A DNA stretch of 32,142 nt from Acidobacteriaceae bacterium (GTDB lineage Bacteria; Acidobacteriota; Terriglobia; Terriglobales; Acidobacteriaceae). The notes under the pieces were generated by a model. The model searched no databases. It was given only the letters and a program-made list of their open reading frames with translations, and was not told where the DNA came from. The translations under genes were made by a program, and so were the position numbers. Shown piece by piece: positions 16,725 to 24,352 of this stretch. Where the stretch lies: NCBI GenBank assembly GCA_003139795.1, contig PLGM01000134.1, positions 1 to 32,142 of the forward strand, written 5' to 3'. Position 1 is the stretch's first letter. Each line of letters opens with the position of its first letter.

Positions 16725-17546
16725 CAGGTCCGCACACGTGGTACTCGGTACTGGGGGCTCTTCGGCTCCGTACACTTCGTACTCCGTGCTGGCGCCTTTC
16801 GGCTCCGCACACGTTGTACTCCATTCTGGTACCTATCAACTCCCGGCACGTAGCACTTCATGCTGGCGCCTTTCGGCTCCGCACACGCGGTGCTCCATGC
16901 TGGCGCCTATCAACTCCCGACACGTCGTACTCCATGCTGGCGCCTTGCGGCTCCGCACATGCAGTGCGCCATGCTGGTGCCTTTCAGCTCCCGACACATC
17001 GTACTCCATGCTGGCGCCTTGCGGCTCCGCACACACAGTACGCAATGCCGGTACCCTTCAGCCCCTCTCACGTCGCGCTCCATGCTGGCGCCTTTCGGCT
17101 CCGCACATGCAGTGCGCCATGCTGGTGCCTTCCAGCTCCCAACACGTCGTACTCCATGCTGGCGCCTTTCGGCTCCGCACACGCAGTACTCCCTGCTGGT
17201 GCTTTTCGGCTCCGCCCACGTAATACTCCACGCTTGGAGCCTTGCGGCTCCTTACACTTCGTATTCCATGGTAGGGCTTCTCGGCTCCGCCCACGCAATA
17301 CTCCATGCTTGGAACCTTGCGGCTCCTCACACTTCGAATTACATGGTCGTGCTTTTCGGCTCCGCCCACGTAATATTCCATGCTTGGAACCTTGCGGCTC
17401 CTTACACTTCGTATTACTTGGTCGGGCTTTTCGGCTCCGGCCTTGTAATACTCCATGCTAGGGCCTTGCGGCTCCTAACACTTCGTATTCCATGGTCGGG
17501 CTTTTCAGCTCCGTACACACAGTATTCCATGCTCGTGCTTTTCGGT
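16725..17546. repeat. Minisatellite, 22 imperfect units of 37-38 bp with 74-75 bp higher-order period
   Basis: I aligned the element ATGCTGG/ATGGT in each unit and found copies at 16748, 16786, 16823, 16860, 16897, 16934, 16971, 17008, 17045, 17082, 17119, 17156, 17193, 17230, 17268, 17305, 17343, 17380, 17418, 17455, 17492 and 17529: steps of 37, sometimes 38. A typical unit reads CTTTCGGCTCCGCACACG followed by TAGTACTCCATGCTGGCGC. Units alternate between a CGGCTCCGCACA type and a CAGCTCCCGACA type, giving a dimer. In the right half dimers are nearly identical (CTTGCGGCTCCTTACACTTC). Each unit can form a small hairpin around GGCGCC TTTC GGCTCC. As 37 is not a multiple of 3, the long ORFs here are not coding. 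Function unknown. Confidence 0.92.
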
Positions 17547-17738
17547 AGAGGCCTTAAAACCGTCACGAATGAAGATACTCAGGCCTACCTAGCAACCCGG
17601 AATGTCCAAACTATGCTCTTAAGCGTTGCGCCCTGTCAACATAGGGTAACTGTGGATTATGTGGAAATCTTCCCGCTTGATCTAAGCGGATAACTCTAAA
17701 TACTTTGCAGGCGTTTAACGCAGAGCTTGGACACTACC
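17547..17738. other. Non-repetitive gap after the minisatellite
   Basis: Unique, AT-richer sequence between the minisatellite and the end of the beta-propeller-like gene. No gene, promoter or RNA gene could be supported. Confidence 0.3.
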
Positions 17739-17758
17739 GCGGGGGAACAAATCCCCGC
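17739..17758 (-). terminator. Candidate terminator hairpin after the beta-propeller-like gene
   Basis: GCGGGG (17739-17744) and CCCCGC (17753-17758) form a perfect 6-bp GC stem with an 8-base loop, 1 bp past the stop codon of the minus-strand gene at 17760. No T run follows on the minus strand, so it is not a standard intrinsic terminator, but its place fits one. Confidence 0.35.
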
Positions 17759-17759
17759 A

Positions 17760-19151
17760 TCAGTGCGCGGCATGTTCTGAGGCGGCATCCTCCATCGGGG
17801 CCGGCGCGGGCAGTTCGAAAACCTGGATGGCGCCGGCGTTCAGCAAGGCCACGCGCCGTCCGGACGGCGAGATGGCCACGTTGCCGCCGGCATCCAGCGC
17901 CGGACTGGCTGGCGCCTCCAGCGCCACCTTGCCGTTAGCCGCATCGAATACCCTCACCCGTTGGCCTTTCACGTCCTCGCTCTCGAGCGGCGAGTAGGCG
18001 TTGACCGCGTGGGTGACGGCCAGCGTCTCCTGCGCCAGCCGCGAGCCATCCGGCGCCATCACCACCAGCGGCCAGATCGCCGCCGGCGAGCCCTGATCCT
18101 CCCAAAGCCGGCGGCCGTCGGTGGCCATCGCCACCAGTTTCCGTCCGCCCGATGAAGCGCAGGCGGTCACCAGCAACTCCCGTTGCGAGACAAAATCGAA
18201 GCCTGGCGAGCAGGCTGAGTTCACGCGCCCCAGAACCGCACTGCCGCCACTGAAATAATTCAGATTCAGCAGCCATTGCTCCCCGTTGCCGCGCAAGCTC
18301 TCCAGGTAGCCCTCGGAGTTGATGGGCAAATGGACGGTCGAGCGAACGCGGCTCACCAGCATCACCTCGCCGGAATCCCGGCGCAGGATGCGCACCACCA
18401 GATCGGGTTGCCCGCCAGACTTCCGCTCATCCACAACCATGTCGACCGCGGCTGTCGCGGGGCTCCCCACTTGGCCGGGCTTTTGCTCCGCCGCCCCCGG
18501 GGTCCCCGGCGATGGGTTTTGGTCGCTGGGGTGGGCTGCGGGCTCACGGGAGTTGGTCACCAGAAACTGCTGCGTCGGATCCATCTCCAGCCCCAGCAGC
18601 GGCCCCGGAAAACGCAGGAAAGGCTTCAACTCCAGCGTGGCGTCTCCCTGCTCAAGACTATCCCGGTCCCGCAGCAGGAAGTGGCCGTCCTTCAGCGCCC
18701 ACAGGTAGCGCGACCGGTCGTGCACGGTCCATAAGGCTTCGGACTCGACCGTCCCGGCAGGCAGCGCCAGCACCACGGCGCGGATCTGGCGCTCGTCGCC
18801 CCACGCGCTGTCTCCCGCCTCGCGGCGCATCAGTCCCGGCACGCGAAAGGTAAACAGCAGGCGGTTTTCGTCCAGAAAATCCAGCGAGGCCAGGCTGTTG
18901 CGCTGGCCCAGGTAGATGGCGCCGGGCGCGGAGAAACCCAGCGGATCCACGGGAATCGTGAACACGGGCGGCAGGGTGGGCTTTTCCGGGAGCCGCTCGG
19001 GATGCGTGCGCTCCTTGCCCGCGCGGGACTGTTCCGTCGGGAACGCGGCGCTGCCCTGCGCCTGCCCCGCCGGCGCCGCGCACAGCGGCAGCCCAGCCAG
19101 GACCAGCCAAAGGCCCGCATGAATCCACAGAGTTCGCAGCCGTTTCACCAT
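17760..19151 (-). CDS. Secreted hypothetical protein, beta-propeller-like
   Basis: The 463-aa protein has a signal peptide (LWLVLAGLPLCAAPAGQAQ, cleavage near residue 33) and then short beta-strand blocks such as LASLDFLDENRLLFTF, RYLWALKDGHFLLRDRD, LGLEMDPTQQFLV, RKLVAMATDGRRLWED, ALDAGGNVAISPSGRRVALL and GAIQVFEL, spaced like WD40 or YVTN blades. No catalytic motif is seen. Related proteins are annotated as hypothetical in acidobacteria. At about residues 204-218 it carries HPSDQNPSPGTPGA, encoded by a degenerate copy of the palindromic repeat found in the CPBP gene. It is divergent from a small membrane protein gene, 173 bp away. The start ATG at 19151 lacks a clear ribosome binding site. 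Confidence 0.7.
   Translation of the reverse strand: MVKRLRTLWIHAGLWLVLAGLPLCAAPAGQAQGSAAFPTEQSRAGKERTHPERLPEKPTLPPVFTIPVDPLGFSAPGAIYLGQRNSLASLDFLDENRLLFTFRVPGLMRREAGDSAWGDERQIRAVVLALPAGTVESEALWTVHDRSRYLWALKDGHFLLRDRDSLEQGDATLELKPFLRFPGPLLGLEMDPTQQFLVTNSREPAAHPSDQNPSPGTPGAAEQKPGQVGSPATAAVDMVVDERKSGGQPDLVVRILRRDSGEVMLVSRVRSTVHLPINSEGYLESLRGNGEQWLLNLNYFSGGSAVLGRVNSACSPGFDFVSQRELLVTACASSGGRKLVAMATDGRRLWEDQGSPAAIWPLVVMAPDGSRLAQETLAVTHAVNAYSPLESEDVKGQRVRVFDAANGKVALEAPASPALDAGGNVAISPSGRRVALLNAGAIQVFELPAPAPMEDAASEHAAH
18499..18538. repeat. Degenerate single copy of the 42-bp palindromic repeat, inside a coding region
   Basis: GGGGTCCCCGGCGATGGG-TTTTGGTCGCTGGGGTGG aligns with the repeat GGGGTCCCCAGCGACAGG-CATTTGTCGCTGGGGTGG at 22072-22329, sharing both arms. 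The hairpin here is partly lost. It keeps the reading frame of the host gene, and is read as HPSDQNPSPGTPG, a different frame of the repeat from that used in the CPBP gene. Confidence 0.7.
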
Positions 19152-19324
19152 CGAACCATATTCTCGCCGATGGGACGGGCTTTTGACAGTGATGCGCCTC
19201 TCCCCCGCGGGCGCGGCAACTCCAGGAACCCCCGTTCCATGGTCAGCGCGCCCTTGACTCCGTCCATCAAGGGTTCTCTAATTGATCCGGCGTTCGCGTT
19301 TTCCCAGGTACGGAGGTGAAACGG

Positions 19325-19687
19325 ATGAACCAGATTGGAGGGCGGCTGCTGTTCTGGTCGCCACGAATCCTCTCCATTGCCTTTGCCGTCTTTCTCAGCC
19401 TGTTTGCACTGGATGTTTTCAACGAATTTCATGGCTTCGGGCAAACCGCGCTGGCCCTCCTCATTCATCTGGTCCCAACAGCGATCGTCGTGGCAGTACT
19501 CATCGTCGCCTGGCGATGGGAGTGGATCGGCGCCGTTCTGTATGCCGCCGCCGCGGCGTTCTACGCGTCGAGGGTCCTTCCGAAGCATCCCAGTTGGGCC
19601 TTGACCATCGCGCTGCCATTGCTGGCGATCGCGGCATTGTTCCTTGTGAACTGGCTCAAGCGATCCGAACTGCTGGCCGCGCGCTGA
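19325..19687 (+). CDS. Small integral membrane protein (about 4 TM), unknown function
   Basis: The 120-aa protein is mostly hydrophobic, with segments around residues 10-30 (SPRILSIAFAVFLSLFALDV), 36-60 (TALALLIHLVPTAIVVAVLI), 64-82 (IGAVLYAAAAAFYAS) and 88-110 (ALTIALPLLAIAALFLVNWL). Charged residues are few and no catalytic motif is present. It resembles a conserved small bacterial DUF family, but I cannot name it with certainty. I chose the ATG at 19325 because GGAGGTGA lies 5-6 bases before it; a GTG at 19316 overlaps that ribosome binding site. It precedes the EamA gene in the same direction, 60 bp apart. Confidence 0.75.
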   Translation: MNQIGGRLLFWSPRILSIAFAVFLSLFALDVFNEFHGFGQTALALLIHLVPTAIVVAVLIVAWRWEWIGAVLYAAAAAFYASRVLPKHPSWALTIALPLLAIAALFLVNWLKRSELLAAR

Positions 19688-19747
19688 GCGCACTCATCTC
19701 CATCCCCCGGACGCTGCTGCTGTTGCGTGTGCGACAGTAAAAGAGGG

Positions 19748-20728
19748 ATGGCAAAGCACTCCACGGCCGGTCAACGCACCGCACTGTTGGGTTACGGCGC
19801 CTGCGCGCTGGCCGGCTGCCTGTGGGGCACGGGCTTCTACTGGGGCCGGCTGGCGCTCGACGAAATGAGCGTCGAGCACATGGTGCTCTACCGCTTTCTG
19901 TTCGCCTCGCTGGGCATGTTGCCGCTGGTGCTGGCCAATCGCCGCCGCTTTCACCTTACCGGCGGTGAAACCCGCACCCTCCTTCTCTCCGCCGCCCTCG
20001 GCGTGCCCATCCAGTTCCTGCTCCAGTTCCACGGCCTGGCCCTGAGCACCGTAAGCCACGCCTCGCTGATGGTGGGCGCCATGCCGGTCCTGCTGGCCGC
20101 CGCGGCCACGCTCTTTGCCGGCGAGCGCCTTGACTGGCTCGGCTGGCTGGCTCTCTGCGGCTCCACTCTGGGTGCGGCGCTCATCGCCTTGGGCGGCAGC
20201 CGCGCCCCGGCCACCCGCGGCGGGCCCTCGCTCACAGGCGACCTATTGGTCGTCGCCTCGCTCTTTACGGCCCTGGCATGGATTCTGCTCTCGAAGAAGC
20301 TGATGCAGACCCACAGCCCCCCGGTCGTCACCGCCTACACCATCCTCGCCGGAACCGTCATGCTGGCCGTCCTGATCCTCGGCCCCTGGTTGCTGAGTCC
20401 GCTTCTGAGTCCCGTAACTCATCACCGCTTCCAGCCGCCCCCGTTCGCCCACGTCAGCTCCACCGCCTGGGCCGCGCTGGCCATTAGCGGCCTGCTCTGC
20501 ACGGCCACCACCACGCTGCTCTGGAACTGGGGCATTCACCATGTGCCGGCCTCGCGCGCCGGCGTCTTCCTCAACATTGAGCCGGCCCTCGGCTCCTGGC
20601 TCGGCGTCCAGTTGCTCGGCGAACACCTCGGTCCTTACGCCTGGGCCGGCGGCGCGCTCATTCTGGCCGCCGCCATCACCCTCACCACGCGCGGACACGA
20701 GCCGGAGCCCGATATCATCCTGGAGTAG
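19748..20728 (+). CDS. EamA/DMT-family transporter, 10 TM
   Basis: The 326-aa inner-membrane protein contains two EamA repeats of five TM each. The first (about 10-145) has the motif CLWGTGFYWGRLALDEMS at its start and ends ALIALGG. The second (about 160-315) ends in the typical FLNIEPALGSWLGVQLLGE and GALILAAAITLTTRG. Members export metabolites or amino acids; the substrate cannot be predicted. The ATG at 19748 follows AAGAGGG with almost no spacer. The GTG at 19727 adds seven residues and is an alternative. It is followed after 29 bp by a CPBP-like gene, so the three plus-strand genes from 19325 may be cotranscribed. Confidence 0.9.
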   Translation: MAKHSTAGQRTALLGYGACALAGCLWGTGFYWGRLALDEMSVEHMVLYRFLFASLGMLPLVLANRRRFHLTGGETRTLLLSAALGVPIQFLLQFHGLALSTVSHASLMVGAMPVLLAAAATLFAGERLDWLGWLALCGSTLGAALIALGGSRAPATRGGPSLTGDLLVVASLFTALAWILLSKKLMQTHSPPVVTAYTILAGTVMLAVLILGPWLLSPLLSPVTHHRFQPPPFAHVSSTAWAALAISGLLCTATTTLLWNWGIHHVPASRAGVFLNIEPALGSWLGVQLLGEHLGPYAWAGGALILAAAITLTTRGHEPEPDIILE

Positions 20729-20757
20729 GCGCGGCGGATTGCCGTACCATCTCTTGC

Positions 20758-21468
20758 ATGGCAGAAGACACAGCGTCACCCTCCGGCAGGAAGAACTCCG
20801 TCGCCGCACACAGCAGGCGGCGCAGTTTCTTCGAGCTTGCCATCGCCTATGCGCTCATTCTGCTCGTCATCTGGACGCCGCGTCCCTGGCAAAAACTGCT
20901 CTGGTGGGTCGCTGCCGCCGCGGTCGTGATCATCACCTCGATCTCGTTCGACGGCCTGAAGGCTATGGGCCTGCGCACGGCAAACTTTCTCCGTTCGCTC
21001 TGGGTGACAGGCGCGGCGCTCGTGGTGGCTGCGGTCGCCGTCATCGTCGCCATCCAGCTTCACACGCTGCGTCTGCCCGGTGGTCCCATTCTGTTCATCA
21101 AAACCTACTGGGCCTATGCGCTCTGGGCCTGCGTGCAGCAGTTCCTGCTGCTGGGATTCTTTCTGCCGCGGTTCCTGCGCCTGCTGCCGGGCACGAAGTC
21201 CGCAGCAATCCTTGCGGCCGTTCTATTCGCGCTTGCGCATCTGCCCAATCCCATCCTTACGCCGGTCACATTACTCTGGGGCTTTGCCGCCTGCCTCGTC
21301 TTTCTCCGCTACCGCAACCTCTATCCACTCGCCCTGGCGCACGCTATCCTCGGCATCGCCATCGCCATCACAATTCCCGGACCCGTGGACCATAACATGC
21401 GGGTAGGCCTCGGCTATCTCACCTACCGCCACCACGCGCCCCATCCGGTTCAGTTACCGCAACCATAG
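20758..21468 (+). CDS. CPBP-family membrane protein with QQ in place of the catalytic EE
   Basis: The 236-aa membrane protein has about eight hydrophobic segments and the CPBP (CAAX protease/bacteriocin-processing) fold. Motif 1, normally EExxxRG, reads VQQFLLLGFFLPR at about 122-134, with two glutamines where the catalytic and metal-binding glutamates belong. Motif 2 is intact (FALAHLPNP, about 157-165), and motif 3 is HAILG (about 198-202). I recall acidobacterial relatives with QQF at this place, so it is probably a defined subfamily, not a recent mutation. It may be a non-proteolytic membrane protein. It overlaps the convergent CPBP protease gene by 15 bp at the 3' end. No strong ribosome binding site is present before the ATG. 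Confidence 0.8.
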   Translation: MAEDTASPSGRKNSVAAHSRRRSFFELAIAYALILLVIWTPRPWQKLLWWVAAAAVVIITSISFDGLKAMGLRTANFLRSLWVTGAALVVAAVAVIVAIQLHTLRLPGGPILFIKTYWAYALWACVQQFLLLGFFLPRFLRLLPGTKSAAILAAVLFALAHLPNPILTPVTLLWGFAACLVFLRYRNLYPLALAHAILGIAIAITIPGPVDHNMRVGLGYLTYRHHAPHPVQLPQP

Positions 21469-22605
21469 AGACCAGATCGCGTCCACCGTGGCGTGGGTGA
21501 CCGCGGATGCTCCCACCCGCCGCTGCTGCCGCCACGCCCGCCCATAGAACACTCCCGCCACCGCCGCCAGCAAGACATAGCGCCAGTTGAACAGCACCGC
21601 CCGCTTGTTGAAGTGGGCGAGTCCAAACAGCACCGCCGTCAGAAACAGCGCCGGCGTGCGTCCCATGCGCCGTTCCAGAAGATTCTGGAGCCATCCCCGG
21701 AAGAAGAGCTCTTCCGGCACCGCGATGAAGAAGAAGGTGAAAACCCATGCGCCGGCAATTGGCGCCAGCCCCGGCCACCCCCGGTGCAAATGCAGAAAGC
21801 CCAACCCCAGGCCCAGCGCCAGCGCCAGCGGCATATACAGGGCCACCTCCCGCAGGCCGATCGCGGCATCGCGCAGCCGCAGGCGCAGGTCGAAGCCGAT
21901 CCCCTCCAGTTGCCGCACCGCGATGAAGCCGTAGATGCCCGCATCCAGCAGCAGCATTTTGCTGAAGATGGCCAGGTGGGCCGGCCACGCGCCCTCAAAC
22001 CAGCGCAGATCGACCGCCAGACCCAACACCGCCAGAACCAGAAAATCCCGCCAGTTGCCGCGCTGGACACCGGGGTCACCAGCGACAGGCGTTTGTCGCT
22101 GGGGTGGCTGACCGGGGTCCCCAGCGACAGGCATTTGTCGCTGGGGTGGCTGACCGGGGTCCCCAGCGACAGGCATTTGTCGCTGGGGTGACAGATCGGG
22201 TTCCCCAGCGACAGGCATTTGTCCCTGGGGTGGTTGGACACCGGGGTCCCCAGCGACAGGCGTTTGTCGCTGGGGTGGCTGACCGGGGTCCCCAGCGACA
22301 GGCATTTGTCGCTGGGGTGGCTGGATGCCGGGGTCCGCGCGCCCAGCCTGCCAAAGCAGGCTCGCCACCGCCACCGGAAGCACGGCATACAACGCAAACC
22401 ACCCCCAGCGGAACACGCCGCCGCCGCACGCCACCAGCACATAGGGCACGCTCAACCCAGCGGGAGACACAAGTTGCGCCCACACCGGCAGCCTGCGCGG
22501 CCGCCCGGTCACGCTCTGCGGAAAGAATGCCGCTATCACAAGCGGGCTCAGCGTGAGCAAGGCAGCGATCAAATTAGCCGGCGTGATCATGGTTCTCAAC
22601 TCCAT
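21454..22605 (-). CDS. CPBP-family intramembrane metalloprotease with a 42-bp repeat insertion
   Basis: The 383-aa membrane protein is a CAAX-type glutamic/metalloprotease with intact motifs: EELFFRG (298-304), FGLAHFN (H331) and THATVD (H371). TM segments are seen at about 8-28, 45-62, 68-84, 188-200, 212-230, 253-272, 284-298, 317-330 and 343-355. Between two TM segments, residues about 95-181 are six 14-15-aa repeats (QPPQRQMPVAGDPG), encoded by hairpin DNA repeats. I chose the ATG at 22605, preceded by GGGAGGGAGG at 6 bases; upstream in-frame ATGs add a charged leader without support. Substrate unknown; relatives process prenylated proteins or bacteriocins. The repeat segment is probably a surface loop with little effect on the fold. 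Confidence 0.88.
   Translation of the reverse strand: MELRTMITPANLIAALLTLSPLVIAAFFPQSVTGRPRRLPVWAQLVSPAGLSVPYVLVACGGGVFRWGWFALYAVLPVAVASLLWQAGRADPGIQPPQRQMPVAGDPGQPPQRQTPVAGDPGVQPPQGQMPVAGEPDLSPQRQMPVAGDPGQPPQRQMPVAGDPGQPPQRQTPVAGDPGVQRGNWRDFLVLAVLGLAVDLRWFEGAWPAHLAIFSKMLLLDAGIYGFIAVRQLEGIGFDLRLRLRDAAIGLREVALYMPLALALGLGLGFLHLHRGWPGLAPIAGAWVFTFFFIAVPEELFFRGWLQNLLERRMGRTPALFLTAVLFGLAHFNKRAVLFNWRYVLLAAVAGVFYGRAWRQQRRVGASAVTHATVDAIWSLWLR
22072..22329. repeat. Six tandem copies of a 42/45-bp palindromic repeat inside the CPBP gene
   Basis: Units begin at 22072, 22114, 22156, 22198 (45 bp), 22243 and 22285 (45 bp), and a partial one at 22330. The core is CCCCAGCGACA-GGCATT-TGTCGCTGGGG, a perfect 11-bp hairpin with a 6-base loop; copies differ at one or two bases, and the fourth has one stem mismatch. 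Unit lengths are multiples of three, so the host frame is kept, and all three minus-strand frames of the repeat are open (QPPQRQMPVAGD, HPSDKCLSLGTP, ATPATNACRWGP). A degenerate copy lies at 18499-18538. Confidence 0.93.
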
Positions 22606-22797
22606 TGTGCGCCTCCCTCCCGGCCGTTTCTTCCGCATCGCGTCCTTTCGACAAAGGGAAATCCCCATCCCCTCGCTGCCAGGTTCTTCCGCCGCGAAGC
22701 CGCCGCGCCAAACCTTGGTCACACGTGCCAGGCAGATTACCCCTAACACCCCGCGAAGACTGACCGATACCTTCCTTAGCAATTAACGGAGACTCAT

Positions 22798-23205
22798 GTG
22801 ACCCTTCTTACTTGGAACCACGCCTGCACCGTCGGCGTTCGTGCCATGGACGATCAGCACGGCATCCTCATGGATGCAATGAACGAACTGCGCCTCGCGG
22901 TGGTGCATGGATGCGGCCGCGAACAGGTAAGCGAACTGCTGGACAGGCTGATCGAGTTCACCCGCATGCATTTCTGGAGCGAAGAGCAGTTGATGGAGCA
23001 GAGTGGCTTTCATGGCCTGGCCGAACACCGCGCCCAGCACCACAGCATCCTGGCGCAGATGCTCCAGTCGGCCCATCGCGTGCAATACGGCGAAGGAGTC
23101 GAGTTAGGCTCCATACTCTGCTCCCTGCGCGAGGGATACATCGAACACATCGAAGGCCTGGACCAGCAGTACGGCCCGTGGCTGAATGAGCGGGGCGTCC
23201 ATTAG
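22798..23205 (+). CDS. Bacteriohemerythrin, copy 1
   Basis: The 135-aa cytoplasmic four-helix protein binds O2 at a di-iron site. All seven ligands are at the family's usual places: H21, H58, E62, H77, H81, H117 and D122 (QH, MHFWSEE, HRAQH, HIEGLD). The N-terminal motif TWNHACTVGVRAMDDQH is typical. Roles suggested for the family are oxygen delivery, storage or sensing in microaerobic cells. GTG at 22798 is the start, with GGAGA 6 bases before; an ATG at 22796 is out of frame. It is the first of three tandem paralogues and the most diverged in the centre, but its C-terminal tail (QYGPWLNE) equals that of copy 3. Confidence 0.93.
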   Translation: MTLLTWNHACTVGVRAMDDQHGILMDAMNELRLAVVHGCGREQVSELLDRLIEFTRMHFWSEEQLMEQSGFHGLAEHRAQHHSILAQMLQSAHRVQYGEGVELGSILCSLREGYIEHIEGLDQQYGPWLNERGVH

Positions 23206-23332
23206 AACCTGCTCAAACTGCGCGTTTCCCAGACCGAGAGGCGCGGTGTCCCCATCCCGGGGATTTCCAATCAACTTCCTTGCGTAACTGCCGATGCGTT
23301 ACTTGTCGGGCAAACTCCGGAGGGAGGAATGA

Positions 23333-23740
23333 ATGGCCTTATTGACCTGGAGCAATAAATATTCCGTGGGCGTGAAGGTTCTGGACAATCAACACGCCGC
23401 CTTTCTCCGGATGCTGAATGAACTTCATGGCGCAATGATGAAGGGCCAGGCCCAAGCCGTAGTCGGCCCGTTGCTGCGCAAGCTGGTGAATTACGCACGC
23501 GAACACTTTTCCACCGAAGAAAGACTGATGGAGACCGCCAAATACCCGGGGCTGGCCAAACACCGCGAAGAACACCGCGAGTTGACTGGCAAGATCGCGG
23601 AATTCGTCGGCCGCTTCGACCGCGGCGAGGACTCGCTGAACATTCATCTGCTGAACTTCCTCCGCGACTGGCTCAACAACCACCTCCGGGAAATGGACCA
23701 CGAGTACGAGCAGTGGCTGCATGACCACGGCATCCACTGA
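23333..23740 (+). CDS. Bacteriohemerythrin, copy 2
   Basis: The 135-aa protein has the complete ligand set H21, H58, E62, H77, H81, H117, D122. Motifs are TWSNKYSVGVKVLDNQH, EHFSTEERLM, HREEH and NHLREMD. The ribosome binding site GGAGGGAGG lies 6 bases before the ATG at 23333. The centre (MMKGQAQA, GPLLRKL, SLNIHLLNFLRDWLNNH) is nearly identical to copy 3 at protein and DNA level, while the tail EYEQWLHDHGIH differs from both others. The 127-bp gap before it contains a short GC hairpin (TCCCC-ATCCC-GGGGA, about 23248-23263) that could weakly terminate copy 1. Confidence 0.94.
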   Translation: MALLTWSNKYSVGVKVLDNQHAAFLRMLNELHGAMMKGQAQAVVGPLLRKLVNYAREHFSTEERLMETAKYPGLAKHREEHRELTGKIAEFVGRFDRGEDSLNIHLLNFLRDWLNNHLREMDHEYEQWLHDHGIH

Positions 23741-23856
23741 GCCGCTGCCTCTGCGCATTGGGAGCATTTCGCAACCCCAGCCCCGAATTCCCCTCAACCT
23801 TTTGGCCTTTCCTTCCGATAACCTCGTTGCCGGCAGACTTCGGCAGGAGAGATTCT

Positions 23857-24264
23857 ATGCCTCTAATGACATGGAGCAGCAAATTTTCTGTGGGGGTTAT
23901 AGCCCTCGATAGTCAACACACCCTTTTGTTCGGGATATTGAACGAGCTGCACGACGCGATGATGAAGGGGCAGGCGCAGGCCATGACCGGCCCCCTGCTG
24001 CGCAAGCTGGCGGACTACACGCGCACCCACTTTACCGCGGAAGAAGGCATGATGGCCACGGCAAGGTACCCCGGATTGAACGAACACCGCGTCAAGCACC
24101 GCGGCCTCATGAAACAGGTCGAGGAATACGTCGGCCGCTTCGACCGGGGCGAGATCTCGCTGAACATTCAACTGCTGAACTTCCTCCGCGACTGGCTCAA
24201 CAACCACATCCTCAAGGAAGACCACCAGTACGGCCCGTGGCTGAATGAGCATGGCGTGCATTGA
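23857..24264 (+). CDS. Bacteriohemerythrin, copy 3
   Basis: The 135-aa protein keeps H21, H58, E62, H77, H81, H117 and D122 (LDSQH, THFTAEE, HRVKH, NHILKED). I chose the ATG at 23857 (MPLMTWSSKF) because AGGAGA precedes it and the resulting length equals that of copies 1 and 2; the in-frame start at 23758 would add an unrelated 33-residue leader. Central parts match copy 2, the last 12 residues match copy 1 (QYGPWLNEHGVH). The three copies have their own ribosome binding sites, and 127 bp and 116 bp gaps. Whether they form one transcript is unclear. Confidence 0.94.
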   Translation: MPLMTWSSKFSVGVIALDSQHTLLFGILNELHDAMMKGQAQAMTGPLLRKLADYTRTHFTAEEGMMATARYPGLNEHRVKHRGLMKQVEEYVGRFDRGEISLNIQLLNFLRDWLNNHILKEDHQYGPWLNEHGVH

Positions 24265-24352
24265 ACCTCTGCCGACGCTCTGGCCCCGCGTAAACCCGCG
24301 TCACCCCCCGGCTAAACTCAGCTACACTATTCCCTGAACGAGGGAGGGGTCT

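Noticed and set aside
16725-17546. CRISPR array
   Set aside because: Units follow each other without spacers, are imperfect, and no cas genes are present.
16507-17693. Long ORFs with repeated peptides across the minisatellite on both strands
   Set aside because: The 37-bp period shifts the frame every unit, so every frame gives the same kind of repeats; there is no ribosome binding site or family.
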